A stretch of DNA of 64,000 bases. Origin: Spiroplasma ixodetis Y32 (GTDB taxonomy: Bacteria; Bacillota_I; Bacilli_A; Mycoplasmatales; VBWQ01). Positions 12,038 through 22,027 of the stretch are shown piece after piece (the first letter of the stretch is position 1; each line of letters begins with the position of its first letter). The notes below the pieces were generated by a model that searched no databases, was not told the origin of the DNA, and saw only the letters and a list, made by a program, of their open reading frames with translations. The position numbers were made by a program, and so were the translations under genes. The stretch spans positions 806,001-870,000 of the forward strand of contig NZ_CP127039.1 in NCBI RefSeq assembly GCF_030316605.1, given 5' to 3'.

Positions 12038-12317
12038 TTAATTATTAAAGTATCCTTTTGGATAAATTCCGTTTCATTTTATATCATCTTCATTTTTAGG
12101 TTTTTCCTTAAAATATAATAATATTTTATGTTCATTACTTACTTGGGTTGCTCAAATGGGAGCCCCCCCAGTGCGCTTCATAATCATAATCTAAATAATA
12201 AGATAATTCGTTTGTTTTATGATGTGCTACTGAACCAATTATTAAACCAGTAGTAGCGAGAAATAATGCTAAAATTGATGTTATTTTATAAAAATTTGTT
12301 TTTATTCATGTTTTCAT
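12038..12317 (-). pseudogene. Small membrane-anchored protein, out of frame at a G7 tract
   Basis: ATG 12317 follows a GGAGTAATTTAAT-type site. The start MKTWIKTNFYKITSILALFLATTGLIIG is a single membrane segment or uncleaved signal. The frame then reaches a run of seven G (minus strand, 12163-12169) and stops soon after at ...NPSK*. In the next frame the product continues as GAPIWATQVSNEHKILLYF ... IKWNGIYPKGYFNN to TAA 12038-12040, which matches the paralogue at 52147-52436 (ATIWSHKSG...IKWDGIYPDGYFNK). Six or nine G would restore a 92-95 residue protein. Function unknown. The paralogue is also broken at a G7 tract, at a different place, which argues for slippage-controlled expression rather than a chance lesion. 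Confidence 0.65.
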
Positions 12318-12402
12318 ATTAAATTACTCCTTTTTCCTTAATTTTACTTTTAAATTGTACTATTTTTGATTATTTTTACAAGTATGATTTTAAACGCAAA
12401 AT

Positions 12403-12427
12403 AACGCCTAAATTAAAGGCGTTTATT
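12403..12427. terminator. Hairpin terminator between convergent genes
   Basis: AACGCCT and AGGCGTT pair around AAATTAA and are followed by a T-rich run. It lies downstream of the lipoprotein gene (minus) and beyond the end of the plus-strand phage gene, so it could act in both directions. Confidence 0.6.
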
Positions 12428-12474
12428 TTATGATACCTATATACTATTAATTGTATTGAAATTGTTTATTATAT

Positions 12475-12517
12475 TACAAATGTGAAGATGCTTTTTTCAC
12501 AGTAGCATTATTTTAAT
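12475..12517 (-). pseudogene. Possible remnant of a second terminase 3' end
   Basis: The minus strand reads NNATVKKASSHL and TAA, and about 30 of 42 bases resemble the terminase end at 13260-13305 (NNASVKKTIFKFAI*). This short duplicated tail downstream of the lipoprotein gene suggests the lipoprotein was placed inside or next to a duplicated terminase end. Short length makes this tentative. Confidence 0.35.
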
Positions 12518-12523
12518 TAATTT

Positions 12524-13186
12524 TTAATAAACAGTAAGGTTTACTTTAATATTTTTTGAACCCATAAAACTTTGACTTGTAGTTTTTGTTGTAATTGTAA
12601 TTTGCAAATCAGATTTATTAACAATATCACTATCTTCTAAAGGAATAGAAGTATTTTTAAAGATATCAACATTGTGCATACCAAAATTACCAAATCCTGG
12701 TTGTCTCTCTATTTTTGCGCCTAATTGTGTTTTAAAAGATTTTAAATCATTAATTCTAACATTTTGAATTTCTAAATTATCAGGTAAAAAAGATAAATTA
12801 GTTTTTGTAACAGTAAGATTTACTTCAATATCTTTTGAACCCATAAAATTTTTATTATTTGGAAATGTTGATATTTTAATTTCTAATTTAGGATTATTAT
12901 CAATATCGCTATCTTGCAATGTACTACCATCAACTTTAGTAATATCAATATCTGTTTTTTCTAATTTACTAAATTCCTGCTTTAATTCTTTGATTTTATT
13001 AATTAATTTAATACAAAAATCACTTTTAATATTTTTACTAACTCCAGTAAGTTCTACTTTTGATGGTACATCATTTAAATCTATTTTTTGTGTAGATGGT
13101 CTATCACCGTTATCACAAGCAGTAATACTTGCACTTGCTGTTGTTGATAAAATGGTTGCTCCTAGTAAACTTAGTATTTTTCTCAT
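12524..13186 (-). CDS. Lipoprotein with two repeated domains, 220 residues
   Basis: The start MRKILSLLGATILSTTASASITAC is a signal peptide with lipobox SITAC, so Cys24 should be lipidated and the protein anchored on the outer face of the membrane. ATG 13186 follows AGGGGGTATTAAG, a strong site, and TATAAT lies about 30 bases further up. After a helical region (IKELKQEFSKLEKTD) two copies of a beta-rich module end in FMGSKDIEVNLTV (about 116-128) and FMGSKNIKVNLTV (about 206-218). This style is common in spiroplasmal surface lipoproteins of unknown function. It sits between the terminase gene and what looks like a leftover terminase tail at 12475-12517, so it may have arrived by insertion. Confidence 0.8.
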   Translation of the reverse strand: MRKILSLLGATILSTTASASITACDNGDRPSTQKIDLNDVPSKVELTGVSKNIKSDFCIKLINKIKELKQEFSKLEKTDIDITKVDGSTLQDSDIDNNPKLEIKISTFPNNKNFMGSKDIEVNLTVTKTNLSFLPDNLEIQNVRINDLKSFKTQLGAKIERQPGFGNFGMHNVDIFKNTSIPLEDSDIVNKSDLQITITTKTTSQSFMGSKNIKVNLTVY

Positions 13187-14298
13187 CTTAATACCCCCTA
13201 TAATTGTTTATATAAGATATTATAATTAATTTAAATATAAAAATTATATTAATACTTTTTTATATAGCAAATTTGAAGATAGTTTTTTTAACACTAGCAT
13301 TATTTTTACCCCTAATTACATTTTTATATGGATATAGTGCATAAAAGAGCGCATCATATGGGTCTTGATACATAGTTTTGTCAGGAATGTTAGTTTTTGT
13401 TTCATCATAACGCAATTCTTCTAAACATTGAGTAGTTTTTGGTAAATCATCCTTATTAGCATAAAAGTTTCCATAACTCATAATATTTCTCATTCAAACT
13501 ACTCTATTAGTTAATCCTGCTTCTTGATTTAAATTTGAAGCATGTTTAATCGCACTTTGTGTTATTAAAATAGCATTATGTTTATCGATTAATTTTTGAT
13601 TTAATCAATCCATTGCCGTTCTTGCTTTATCATCATAAAAATAAACGGTTTGTTCAAAATTTTCAAAATTATCGATTAATCCTAAAATTTCATTAACATA
13701 AGCATTAATTTTTTCATTTTCATTAATAAAATCATTTGGAGTAACTACTAATTCACAAATAATATAAGCATCATAATAACCAGTATTATTATATTCTTTA
13801 AAACCAACTATCATAAATACAGTATGGTCTTTATGTCCAGTTGCTCAATCAACACCAACTGAATAAAAATCAAATTTATAAATATCTTTTTCTTGTAGAT
13901 TAGACACACTTTTTGGACTAATAAAAGTTTTTATAACTTTATATTATTAGTTGAGGTGTAGTTTAAAATGAAATATTTAATTAATAGTGCTGATTTTACT
14001 AAATTTGATTATAAATTTAACAAGTTTGTAGAAAAGTATAAAAATGATAAAAATATTAATAAAGTTAATATTTATTATCGTAAATTTAGAAAATTTTGTT
14101 TTTTATTTAAAAATAAAAATTCTTGTAAAGAAATAATTTCTCAATTACATATGCCAAAGCAAACTTTTTATTATTGAGCTAAACGTTTTTATGATATTTT
14201 CTACAAAAATAAACCTTTTGAAGAATTATTATTTAAATCAACAAAACCTAAAAATATTAAATATTTGTATAATTTGGAATTATCAGAAAAATTTATAA

Positions 14299-15239
14299 CG
14301 GACTTCTCCTCACATGTACTTGTGGAGGAAACAATGAAATTGAATGAGTTCAACAATGCTTTTCAAACAGAACAGGATTGTTTAAAATATATAGCAAGTT
14401 TGAAGAAAAACAAATGTATCATGTGTTCTTGAACAAGTTTGAATACTTCTAATTTAAGAAGAATAAGATGTTTGAAATGTCATCAAACATTTAGTATTCT
14501 TCATGGCACCATTTTTTACAAGTTACAAACACCTTTGAGATTTTGATTTTATCTCATCTTTAGATGAATAAACATCAAACATGGAATTACATCAACTGAT
14601 GTTGCAAAAGAATTGGGTGTGACTTTGAAAACTGCTTCAAGAATGGGTCATGAAATCAGAAATCGTATTGCCAAACAAGAACATAAATTTATTGTTGAGG
14701 GCATAGTGAAAATGGATGAAATGCATCTTTCACATATGGGTTTTAAAAAACCAGGAAGATCTTTGATAAATAAAACATTAATTGTTGGGATTTATGAAAA
14801 AACAACCAATAATTTAATTGTGAAAGTAATCAAAAACGCAAAAAGTAAAAATCTTTTGCAGTTTGCAAGAAACCATATTTCTTCAAAGTGTGATGTACAT
14901 ACTGATTCTTGAAAAGGATATCGTGATTTCAAATCACTTTTCCCTAATCACAAAACAGTTAACCATCAAGATGGTTATGTTTCAAAAATTGGCGTAAATA
15001 CCAATCAAATTGAATCAGTATGAAAACATATACGAAGAACATTTAAAACACATATCAAAGTTGCAAAACATCATGTTCATTTATATGCCAAAGAAGCTGC
15101 ATATAAATTCAACAAGATACCTACTTTTGAAACTGTAATGCTATGTTTCATTTAAAAATGTGGGGAGAAGTCCGTAGATAGGCTTTTCTCAGCATTTATG
15201 TGATAAAATTTAAAAATAGTACATAAAGGGAGAAAAGCC
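14299..15239 (+). mobile_element. IS1595-family element, copy 4
   Basis: 941 bp, flanked by the 8-bp duplication ATTTATAA, inside rve-type element copy 1. The left end has one change (CTCCTCAC for CTCCCCAC), so its match with the inner right copy is no longer perfect. Confidence 0.9.
14334..15155 (+). CDS. IS1595-family transposase (copy 4), diverged
   Basis: Full-length frame but the most diverged of the 12. Trp102 (TGA) is Ser (TCA), and there are Gln to Lys changes at about 118 and 126, Tyr to His at 131 (DEMHLSH) and Gln to Pro at 140. The D/D/E residues remain. It may be an older or inactive copy. Confidence 0.8.
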
Positions 15240-18200
15240 ATTTATAAATTATTTTGTTCAGTATAAAGAAGAGTTTGGTATAGGTGCTTTTCAATTTTGT
15301 TATTTAATAAGAAATATTGATGATATTAGGTTTAATTTTTTGCCAAAACCTTCGGTTAAAACTATATATCGTTGATTAAAACGTTTTGGTTTTTATTCAC
15401 AAAAAACTATTAAGAAAAAACATTTGAGATATGAAGTAAAAGAAACTGGATTATTGCAGACTGATATTAAAGTAGTATCAGATTATATAACAGGAAGTAA
15501 AAGATGATATATTATTGATTTTATTGATGAAAAAACTCGAATTACTTATTGTTATCCATCTGAACAAGCACAAACCAGAGATATTGTAAATGCTACTAAA
15601 AATGCTTTAAATTTTTATGAAAAATTGGGAATTAAAATTAAAAGAATTAGAACTGATAATGGTAGTCAATATGTTAATACATCTTGTGGAAAACCACAAA
15701 GGAATCGTTGATTTACAAATTTTTGTAATAAAAAAGGTATAGTTCATGAAACTACACCGTTTAGATCACCACAGAGTAATGGTAAGATTGAAAGATTTCA
15801 TAGAAATTGAAGTAATTTATTTGAAATAAAACCATATTTAAATAGTGATTTTAGTTTATTTCAAAAATTAGTTAATTCTTTTCAAGAATATTATAACAAT
15901 TCTAAACCACATAAATCATTATGGTTAATGACTCCTATGGATTATTTTGATAAACTTTTATTAGATGGAAAATAGTCCAAAATGTCTGTACTACCTTACA
16001 ATACATATTTTTTTCTTGATTATAAAATTGTTTTAAATCATATTTTTGTCAATATTTTAATGTTTTTGAAAAGGAAAAATAGTTGCATCACTATCTAAAA
16101 ACTCAAAACCATAATAAACAGTATTAAATTCATCGGGATTTTTCTTTTTTAATTCTAAAATTAATTTTTGAGTTACTGGTTCTAATTTGTGTCAAAATGG
16201 AAATAAAGTAAATCTTAAAATAAATAATCCTAAACCACTAAATGCTTCATTATCTTCATAATAAACTTTACCAGTCTTTTTAAGAGTATCTATTACTTTA
16301 TTATTTAATGGTAAGTAATGGTGTACAATAAAGCAAATAAAATGGGTGGTATTTATCATAGGGATTGCAAGTAAAAGCAATATAGTGATTTTTATAAAAA
16401 TAACGAGTAATTTTTTTACCATAGGTTGGACTAAATATATTTCTATCTGTAAATGTTCAACTTCATTCTTGAATTGGCTTATTTGAAACTTTAATACGAT
16501 TACTACGAAACATTGATAATTTTAAACGTTCATAACGTTGAGTTAATTGTTTTTCACTTAAAGTTTCTTTTTCTTCTGCCATGATTATTTCATCTGTTCT
16601 TGAACATAAATAACTTGAACCACCAACTGATTTTCCAAAAATTTTATTACCATTGGCATAACCAATGAAGTCAATTTGCTGGTTATTAGGAAAGATAATA
16701 CAACCACCATCTTTGGTTATTTTTAACTTAATACCATGTGGATTATTTGGGGATAAGTGAATATCATATTTATCTGCTAAATATTGACAAACATCAAGTA
16801 AAGAACCAATAGTAGTTTCATTATGAGTATTTTCATAGCGTCTTATTTCTTGAACACTACTATCACTAAAATTACAACAAACAAATAAATCAAATGCTAA
16901 ACAATTTCATGTTTTACGAGTTAATCTTGCTGTTGGTACAAAACGATAAAAACAGTTGGTAGTAAAAAATTCTGCTCATTGTTCACCAACAAAATCTTTA
17001 AAAATTTCTCAAGTAAAACCATAATTATTATCACTAAAATTAAGGTCATATTTTTTATTTAATTGTACATAACTATTAATAAAAGTCATATTATCTCCTT
17101 AATTTTAAAATAAATTACAATTTAATTATTAACAACCAAAATTAGAAAGGAACATTAAAAATGTTAAGATTACCATTTCCTAATCATTTTGATTAAGACA
17201 AATATTATTTTAATCAAGATGAATTAAACTTAAAACAAACACAAGAATTATTTGCAAAAATGGATGAGCAATTATGAAATGAATGGGCATTGGTTAGATA
17301 AGTTTACTTTCTTGTCTTCAAATCTGTACAAATTGGTTTGGAGACATTTTTAATCGTAAAATCATTCTATCATTATTTCATCAGTTAATAAATTTTCTTA
17401 ATGCTTCTGTGAAATGTTTAATGCTATTAAACTTGTTACCAAACATAATTTTAAAATCTCTTTTGATTCAGCGATTTAAACATTCACTTACTTGGTTGCC
17501 TTTAAATCCTGATAAAATTTTTGAATGAATTAAAGTTTTACTTTTATTAAAACTATTTGTAACTATTTTACTAGTATTACCTGAACCTAAATCAGATTGG
17601 ATAAATGTTGCAAATATTTTATGTTCTTTACGACTTGCCTTTGTTACTTGATTAAGAACATTTAAAATGGTTATTGCATTTTCACTTTTATTAATTTTTC
17701 AACCAACTATAGATTACTATTCATATCTGTAGCAATTTCTAATAATAATTTAGTTTTTTTATTATTAATAATTAATTCTTTAAATCAAGTACCATCGATG
17801 CCAACTTTTTCAAGATAAGTATTACTGGTAAAATTACGTTTTAATAAATCTTGGAAATTTGATTTTAAGGCATTAGATTTCGCTCTACGCTGTTTTTTGG
17901 GCTTGGTTAATAGTTTTGATATTATTATCTTCTAATAACCTCATAATGCTGTTTTTACTGCATTTAAGATTGGTGTTGTTTTTCTTTAATTCTAATCTTA
18001 CCTTTTCTAAACTAGTAATTTTAATTATTTTATCTTTGTTGCTAATAACAACAATTTTATTTAATTCTTTTAATAACTCATTATCAATTTTTGTTTGATA
18101 TTTCTTTTTACCGTTTTTTATTCATTTATAATATGCAACTTTACTGATAGGTAACAAACTAATTATGTCATTAATTCCATAATTTTTATTTCTATATTTA

Positions 18201-18248
18201 TCAACTATTAAAAAACATTTACTTTTCAATAATTTACTATTTAAAATA

Positions 18249-19189
18249 GGCTTTTCTCCCTTTATGTACTATTTTTAAATTTTATCACATAAATGCTGAG
18301 AAAAGCCTATCTACGGACTTCTCCCCACATTTTTAAATGAAACATAGCATTACAGTTTCAAAAGTAGGTATCTTGTTGAATTTATATGCAGCTTCTTTGG
18401 CATATAAATGAACATGATGTTTTGCAACTTTGATATGTGTTTTAAATGTTCTTCGTATATGTTTTCATACTGATTCAATTTGATTGGTATTTACGCCAAT
18501 TTTTGAAACATAACCATTTTGATGGTTAACTGTTTTGTGATTAGGGAAAAGTGATTTGAAATCACGATATCCTTTTCAAGAATCAGTATGTACATCACAC
18601 TTTGAAGAAATATGGTTTCTTGCAAACTGCAAAAGATTTTTACTTTTTGCGTTTTTGATTACTTTCACAATTAAATTATTGGTTGTTTTTTCATAAATCC
18701 CAACAATTAATGTTTTATTTATCAAAGATCTTCCTTGTTTTTTAAAACCCATATGTGAAAGATACATTTCATCCATTTGCACTATGCCCTCAACAATAAA
18801 TTGATGTTCTTGTTTGGCAATACGATTTCTGATTTGATGACCCATTCTTCAAGCAGTTTTCAAAGTCACACCCAATTCTTTTGCAACATCAGTTGATGTA
18901 ATTCCATGTTTGGTGTTTATTCATCTAAAGATGAGATAAAATCAAAATCTCAAAGGTGTTTGTGACTTGTAAAAAATGGTGCCATGAAGAATACTAAATG
19001 TTTGATGACATTTCAAACATCTTATTCTTCTTAAATTAGAAGTATTTAAACTTGTTCAAGAACACATGATACATTTGTTTTTCTTCAAACTTGCTATATA
19101 TTTTAAACAATCCTGTTCTGTTTGAAAAGCATTGTTGAACTCATTCAATTTCATTGTTTCCTCCACAAGTACATGTGAAGAGAAGTCCG
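18249..19189 (-). mobile_element. IS1595-family element, copy 5
   Basis: 941 bp on the minus strand, flanked by TTAAAATA on both sides, inside IS3-like copy C. The left end is altered (CTCTTCACAT for CTCCCCACAT). Confidence 0.9.
18333..19154 (-). CDS. IS1595-family transposase (copy 5)
   Basis: Full frame with the zinc ribbon and D128, D191 and E227 kept. It shares GHQIRN with copy 3, and one codon differs in NHQDGY (NHQNGY). Both copies that carry GHQIRN are on the minus strand. Confidence 0.85.
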
Positions 19190-19852
19190 TTAAAATATTT
19201 TGATTGTTTTTTAATTCTTTATCACAGAATTGTTTTTGTCTTAAAAATTCATTTTTTATTTTTTCTTTTAGTAGTGACTTTTTGAGTTTTTTATTTTCAA
19301 GTTTTAAATTTTTATCTTTGATATTCACTTTATCTATTTGATGATTTGTTTGAAAAGTATGAATAGTAATTAATTTATTATTTTTTTGATATTTTTTTAC
19401 TCAATTATAAATTAATGATCTGGTTGATAATTGATATTTGGTTTTAATATCAATGGTTTTTAATTTTTTAATCACTACATATTCATTTAAAACATCTAGT
19501 TTAATTTTTCTTGTATAAACTTTATATTTCATCTTTACTCCTTAACTATTAATTATTTAAACTAATCATACTGTCTAGATTAAAAATTATAGGAGTAAAC
19601 TTAACTAACTTATGCCCTTTTGATATACAACATGCAAATCAAAAATTAAATGATTATGATAAAGATTTATTAGATTATGATTATTATTGATATAAAAATA
19701 AATATGATAAAACTAAATTTAAATTAATACAAAGAAGAATAAAATTATTAATTAATCCTTTTGGAAAATCTTATCTTCCATTAAGAATATATAAAAATTT
19801 AGAAACTAATGAAAATATATGTCCTGTAAAACAAGCAATAGGAATTAAAAAA

Positions 19853-20793
19853 CGGACTTCTCCCCACATGTACTTGTGGAGGAAACAATGAAATTGAATG
19901 AGTTCAACAATGCTTTTCAAACAGAACAGGATTGTTTAAAATATATAGCAAGTTTGAAGAAAAACAAATGTATCATGTGTTCTTGAACAAGTTTGAATTC
20001 TTCTAATTTAAGAAGAATAAGATGTTTGAAATGTCATCAAACATTTAGTATTCTTCCTGACACCATTTTTTACAAGTCACAAACACCTTTGAGATTTTGA
20101 TTTTATCTCATCTTAAGATGAATAAACACCAAACATGGAATTACATCAACTGATGTTGCAAAAGAATTGGGTGTGACTTTGAAAACTGCTTGAAGAATGG
20201 GTCATGAAATCAGAAATCGTATTGCCAAACAAGAACATCAATTTATTGTTGAGGGCATAGTGCAAATGGATGGAATGTATCTTTCACATATGGGTTTTAA
20301 AAAACAAGGAAGATCTTTGATAAATAAAACATTAATTGTTGGGATTTATGAAAAAACAACCAATAATTTAATTGTGAAAGTAATCAAAAACGCAAAAAGT
20401 AAAAATCTTTTGCAGTTTGCAAGAAACCATATTTCTTCAAAGTGTGATGTACATACTGATTCTTGAAAAGGATATCGTGATTTCAAATCACTTTTCCCTA
20501 ATCACAAAACAGTTAACCATCAAGATGGTTATGTTTCAAAAATTGGCGTAAATACCAATCAAATTGAATCAGTATGAAAACATATACGAAGAACATTTAA
20601 AACACATATCAAAGTTGCAAAACATCATGTTCATTTATATGCCAAAGAAGCTGCATATAAATTCAACAAGATACCTACTTTTGAAACTGTAATGCTATGT
20701 TTCATTTAAAAATGTGGGGAGAAGTCCGTAGATAGGCTTTTCTCAGCATTTATGTGATAAAATTTAAAAATAGTACATAAAGGGAGAAAAGCC
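19853..20793 (+). mobile_element. IS1595-family element, copy 6
   Basis: 941 bp with the 8-bp duplication TTAAAAAA, inside the ISLre2-type gene. Confidence 0.9.
19888..20709 (+). CDS. IS1595-family transposase (copy 6), E129G
   Basis: Full frame. The residue after the first catalytic Asp is Gly (MDGMYL instead of MDEMYL), a change shared with the neighbouring copies 7 and 8. HGTIF is changed to DTIF-type (CATGGCACC to CCTGACACC). Activity is uncertain. Confidence 0.85.
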
Positions 20794-21707
20794 TTAAAAA
20801 ATATAAAAATTGTAATAATAATTTAACATTATTTATAATAAAACAAATACATAAAGGTAAAAGACAATGCGATATTAAAGATATGATTCCATATTGTGGA
20901 ATTTCAAAACAAACTTATAGTAATATAATAAAAAATACAAAAATTGAAATACAATTACCAATAAATAAATATGAAGTTAAAGATTATTTACATATTGATA
21001 TGGATGATTGCTTTGAATATTTAGCAAATGAACAAGGAATAATAGAAAAATATTGTATTAGAATTTTCAGTCTTTATACTCATAAAATTAATATTTATAA
21101 AAATAGAAATCAATTAAAAAATAAAATATGAGCATATATGATATTTAAACCAAGTGATAATATAACTCAAGATAAAGTATATGATTTTATATATACAACT
21201 ACTATTAATCATTATAATATTCAAATTAATCATTTAACTGATATATTTTGAGAAAATAATAATATTATTATTGGTGGAGATGGTGCATTATGAATTAGAG
21301 CACTGGCTAAATGATTTGGTGGAAAATATGTATTAGATTGTTTTCATGGTATTAGTTATTTATGAAAAGCATTTATAAATGTAAAAGGAAAGAAAAAATC
21401 TGATACAAATTGACCTAATTATTTTGATACATCATTTAATTTTAAAAGTGGTAATTATAATGAATTAATTAATATTTTAAAACCTAATGTTAATGAAAAA
21501 ACTTTTAATTATTTTAAAAATAATGAACAAGGAATTATTAATCAAGGTGCAGATTGAAATATTGGTTGTCATGCTGAAAGTACTGTTTTACATTTAGTTA
21601 AATCTTTAAAAGGTTATGGTGCAAAATCATATAATTATAAAACATTTGTAAATATGTTAAATACAAGAATCGCTCATATAAGTAATCAAAATATTATTAT
21701 TTGTTAA

Positions 21708-22027
21708 TGTTATAAAATTAAATAATTCTAAACCTAAATAGTTAGGAATTTTTAGTTTTTAATAATAAAATAAAACACTAAAATACTTTATTTATTAAAA
21801 ATATTATGCTATAATCATAGCAACAATTAAAGATATTTTTCTCTCAAAAAAATATACTTTATACGCATTTTTTAAACGGCCAAATAATAATAAAGACATT
21901 ATTGATAAAATTATTCCGCATTTTTGTTTCCCGCCCTAACTCTTACAGTAGATTTAAGTTTGCTAGTTGTTGATTGAAATAAAAATAGTTACCAAAATGA
22001 TAACTATTTTTATTATTATAGATTAAT
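21708..22027 (+). ncRNA. Candidate small RNA or short unrecognised transcript
   Basis: This 320-base gap holds no convincing gene. A strong extended -10 box TGCTATAAT lies at 21807-21815 on the plus strand, and about 170 bases later a perfect hairpin AAAAATAGTTA/TAACTATTTTT (21981-22011) with a T-rich tail could end the transcript. The segment between is richer in G+C (ACGGCC, TTTCCCGCCC) than its surroundings. A 40-codon stretch without a start codon (IKDIFLSKKYTLYAFFKR...) is present, so a degraded gene is the alternative. It matches none of tmRNA, SRP RNA or RNase P by eye. Confidence 0.35.
21981..22011. terminator. Bidirectional terminator after the ABC permease
   Basis: An 11-bp perfect stem with loop CCAAAATGA and A/T runs on both sides. 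It lies 17 bases beyond the permease stop and would end the minus-strand ABC operon. Confidence 0.75.

Larger units (their letters stand above)
8101..12041 (+). pseudogene. Phage structural protein, frameshifted and cut by two IS copies
   Basis: ATG 8101 follows ATAGGAGATAACA and encodes 218 residues before a frameshift at about 8745. Further shifts occur around 8765-8830 and 9405-9420. IS1595 copy 2 (plus strand) and copy 3 (minus strand) interrupt the 3' half, and the coding frame can be followed across both target duplications to TAA 12039-12041. It lies directly after the portal-like gene, the usual place for head assembly or capsid proteins. I do not recognise the family: it is Asn/Ile-rich, with patches such as LIAIGGGTETRKEI and GISGIFGAGNYNL-type segments. 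Virion role is inferred from position only. Confidence 0.55.
13968..15975 (+). pseudogene. rve-domain transposase split by IS1595 copy 4
   Basis: ATG 13968 follows TTGAGGTGTAGTTTAAA. An N-terminal HTH (EIISQLHMPKQTFYYW) is followed by an integrase core with D in LLQTDIKVV, D in RIRTDNGSQY and E in SPQSNGKIERFHR. Stop TAG 15973-15975. IS1595 copy 4 cuts it near codon 110. Without the insertion the frame is open at about 350 residues. The core motifs fit IS3/IS481-type transposases, and I cannot choose between these. Confidence 0.75.
13893..16001 (+). mobile_element. rve-type (IS3/IS481-like) element, copy 1
   Basis: 2109 bp including IS1595 copy 4, or about 1160 bp without it. The left end TTGTAGATTAGACACACTTT and the right end, read inwards, TTGTAAGGTAGTACAGACAT are imperfect inverted repeats that both run into TTTTGGACTA. 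The second copy (49955-52063) has the same ends and length. The flanks carry an imperfect 13-bp direct repeat (11 of 13: AAATATCTTTTTC against ACATATTTTTTTC), suggesting a long target duplication. The element interrupts the terminase gene. Confidence 0.75.
13260..17089 (-). pseudogene. Phage terminase large subunit, split by an IS and a frameshift
   Basis: ATG 17089 follows AAGGAGATAAT. The 5' piece (17089-16003) resembles the ATPase part of PBSX-type terminases that pump DNA into the capsid: FIGYANGNKIFGKS, RYERLKLSMFRS and TCNPYDKYHPFY match the usual RLR and NP segments. A shift near 16310 moves the frame to NKVIDTLKKTGKVYYEDNEA. The 3' piece (13892-13260) holds the nuclease domain start SVGVDWATGHKDHTVF with the expected Asp, and a late MYQDPYDALFYALYPYKN segment. 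An rve-type IS (13893-16001) separates the pieces. The Walker A region is not recognisable. It is oriented opposite to the portal-like gene, which is unusual for phage head genes. Confidence 0.65.
17294..19532 (-). pseudogene. IS3-like transposase, copy C, broken
   Basis: Same coding sequence as copy A but with one missing base near 17712 (ACTATAGATTAC for ACTATAGCATTAC), one extra T near 17915, and IS1595 copy 5 inserted after the coiled-coil region. The product would be truncated. Confidence 0.75.
17286..19616 (-). mobile_element. IS3-like element, copy C (interrupted by IS1595 copy 5)
   Basis: Same inverted-repeat ends as copy A: GGCATTGGTTAGATAAG at 17286 and CTTAACTAACTTATGCC ending at 19616. 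It lies inside the ISLre2-type gene in the opposite orientation. No matching target duplication is visible (ATG against CTT). Length without IS1595 copy 5 and its duplication is 1382 bp. Confidence 0.75.
17161..21707 (+). pseudogene. ISLre2/UPF0236-type transposase, split by two insertions
   Basis: ATG 17161 follows AGAAAGGAACATTAAAA, and a TAA lies at codon 12 (probably once TGA Trp). The frame runs to the IS3-like copy C at 17286, resumes at 19617 and is cut again by IS1595 copy 6 at 19853. It then continues to TAA 21705-21707. Visible features fit ISLre2: a lysine/arginine-rich YKNKYDKTKF...IQRRIK segment, LHIDMDDCF, IIIGGDGALWIRALAKWF, VLDCFHGISYLW and QGADWNIGCHAEST. These are the usual acidic and histidine positions of the family (DGA.W, D.FH). 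Element ends were not found. Confidence 0.7.
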
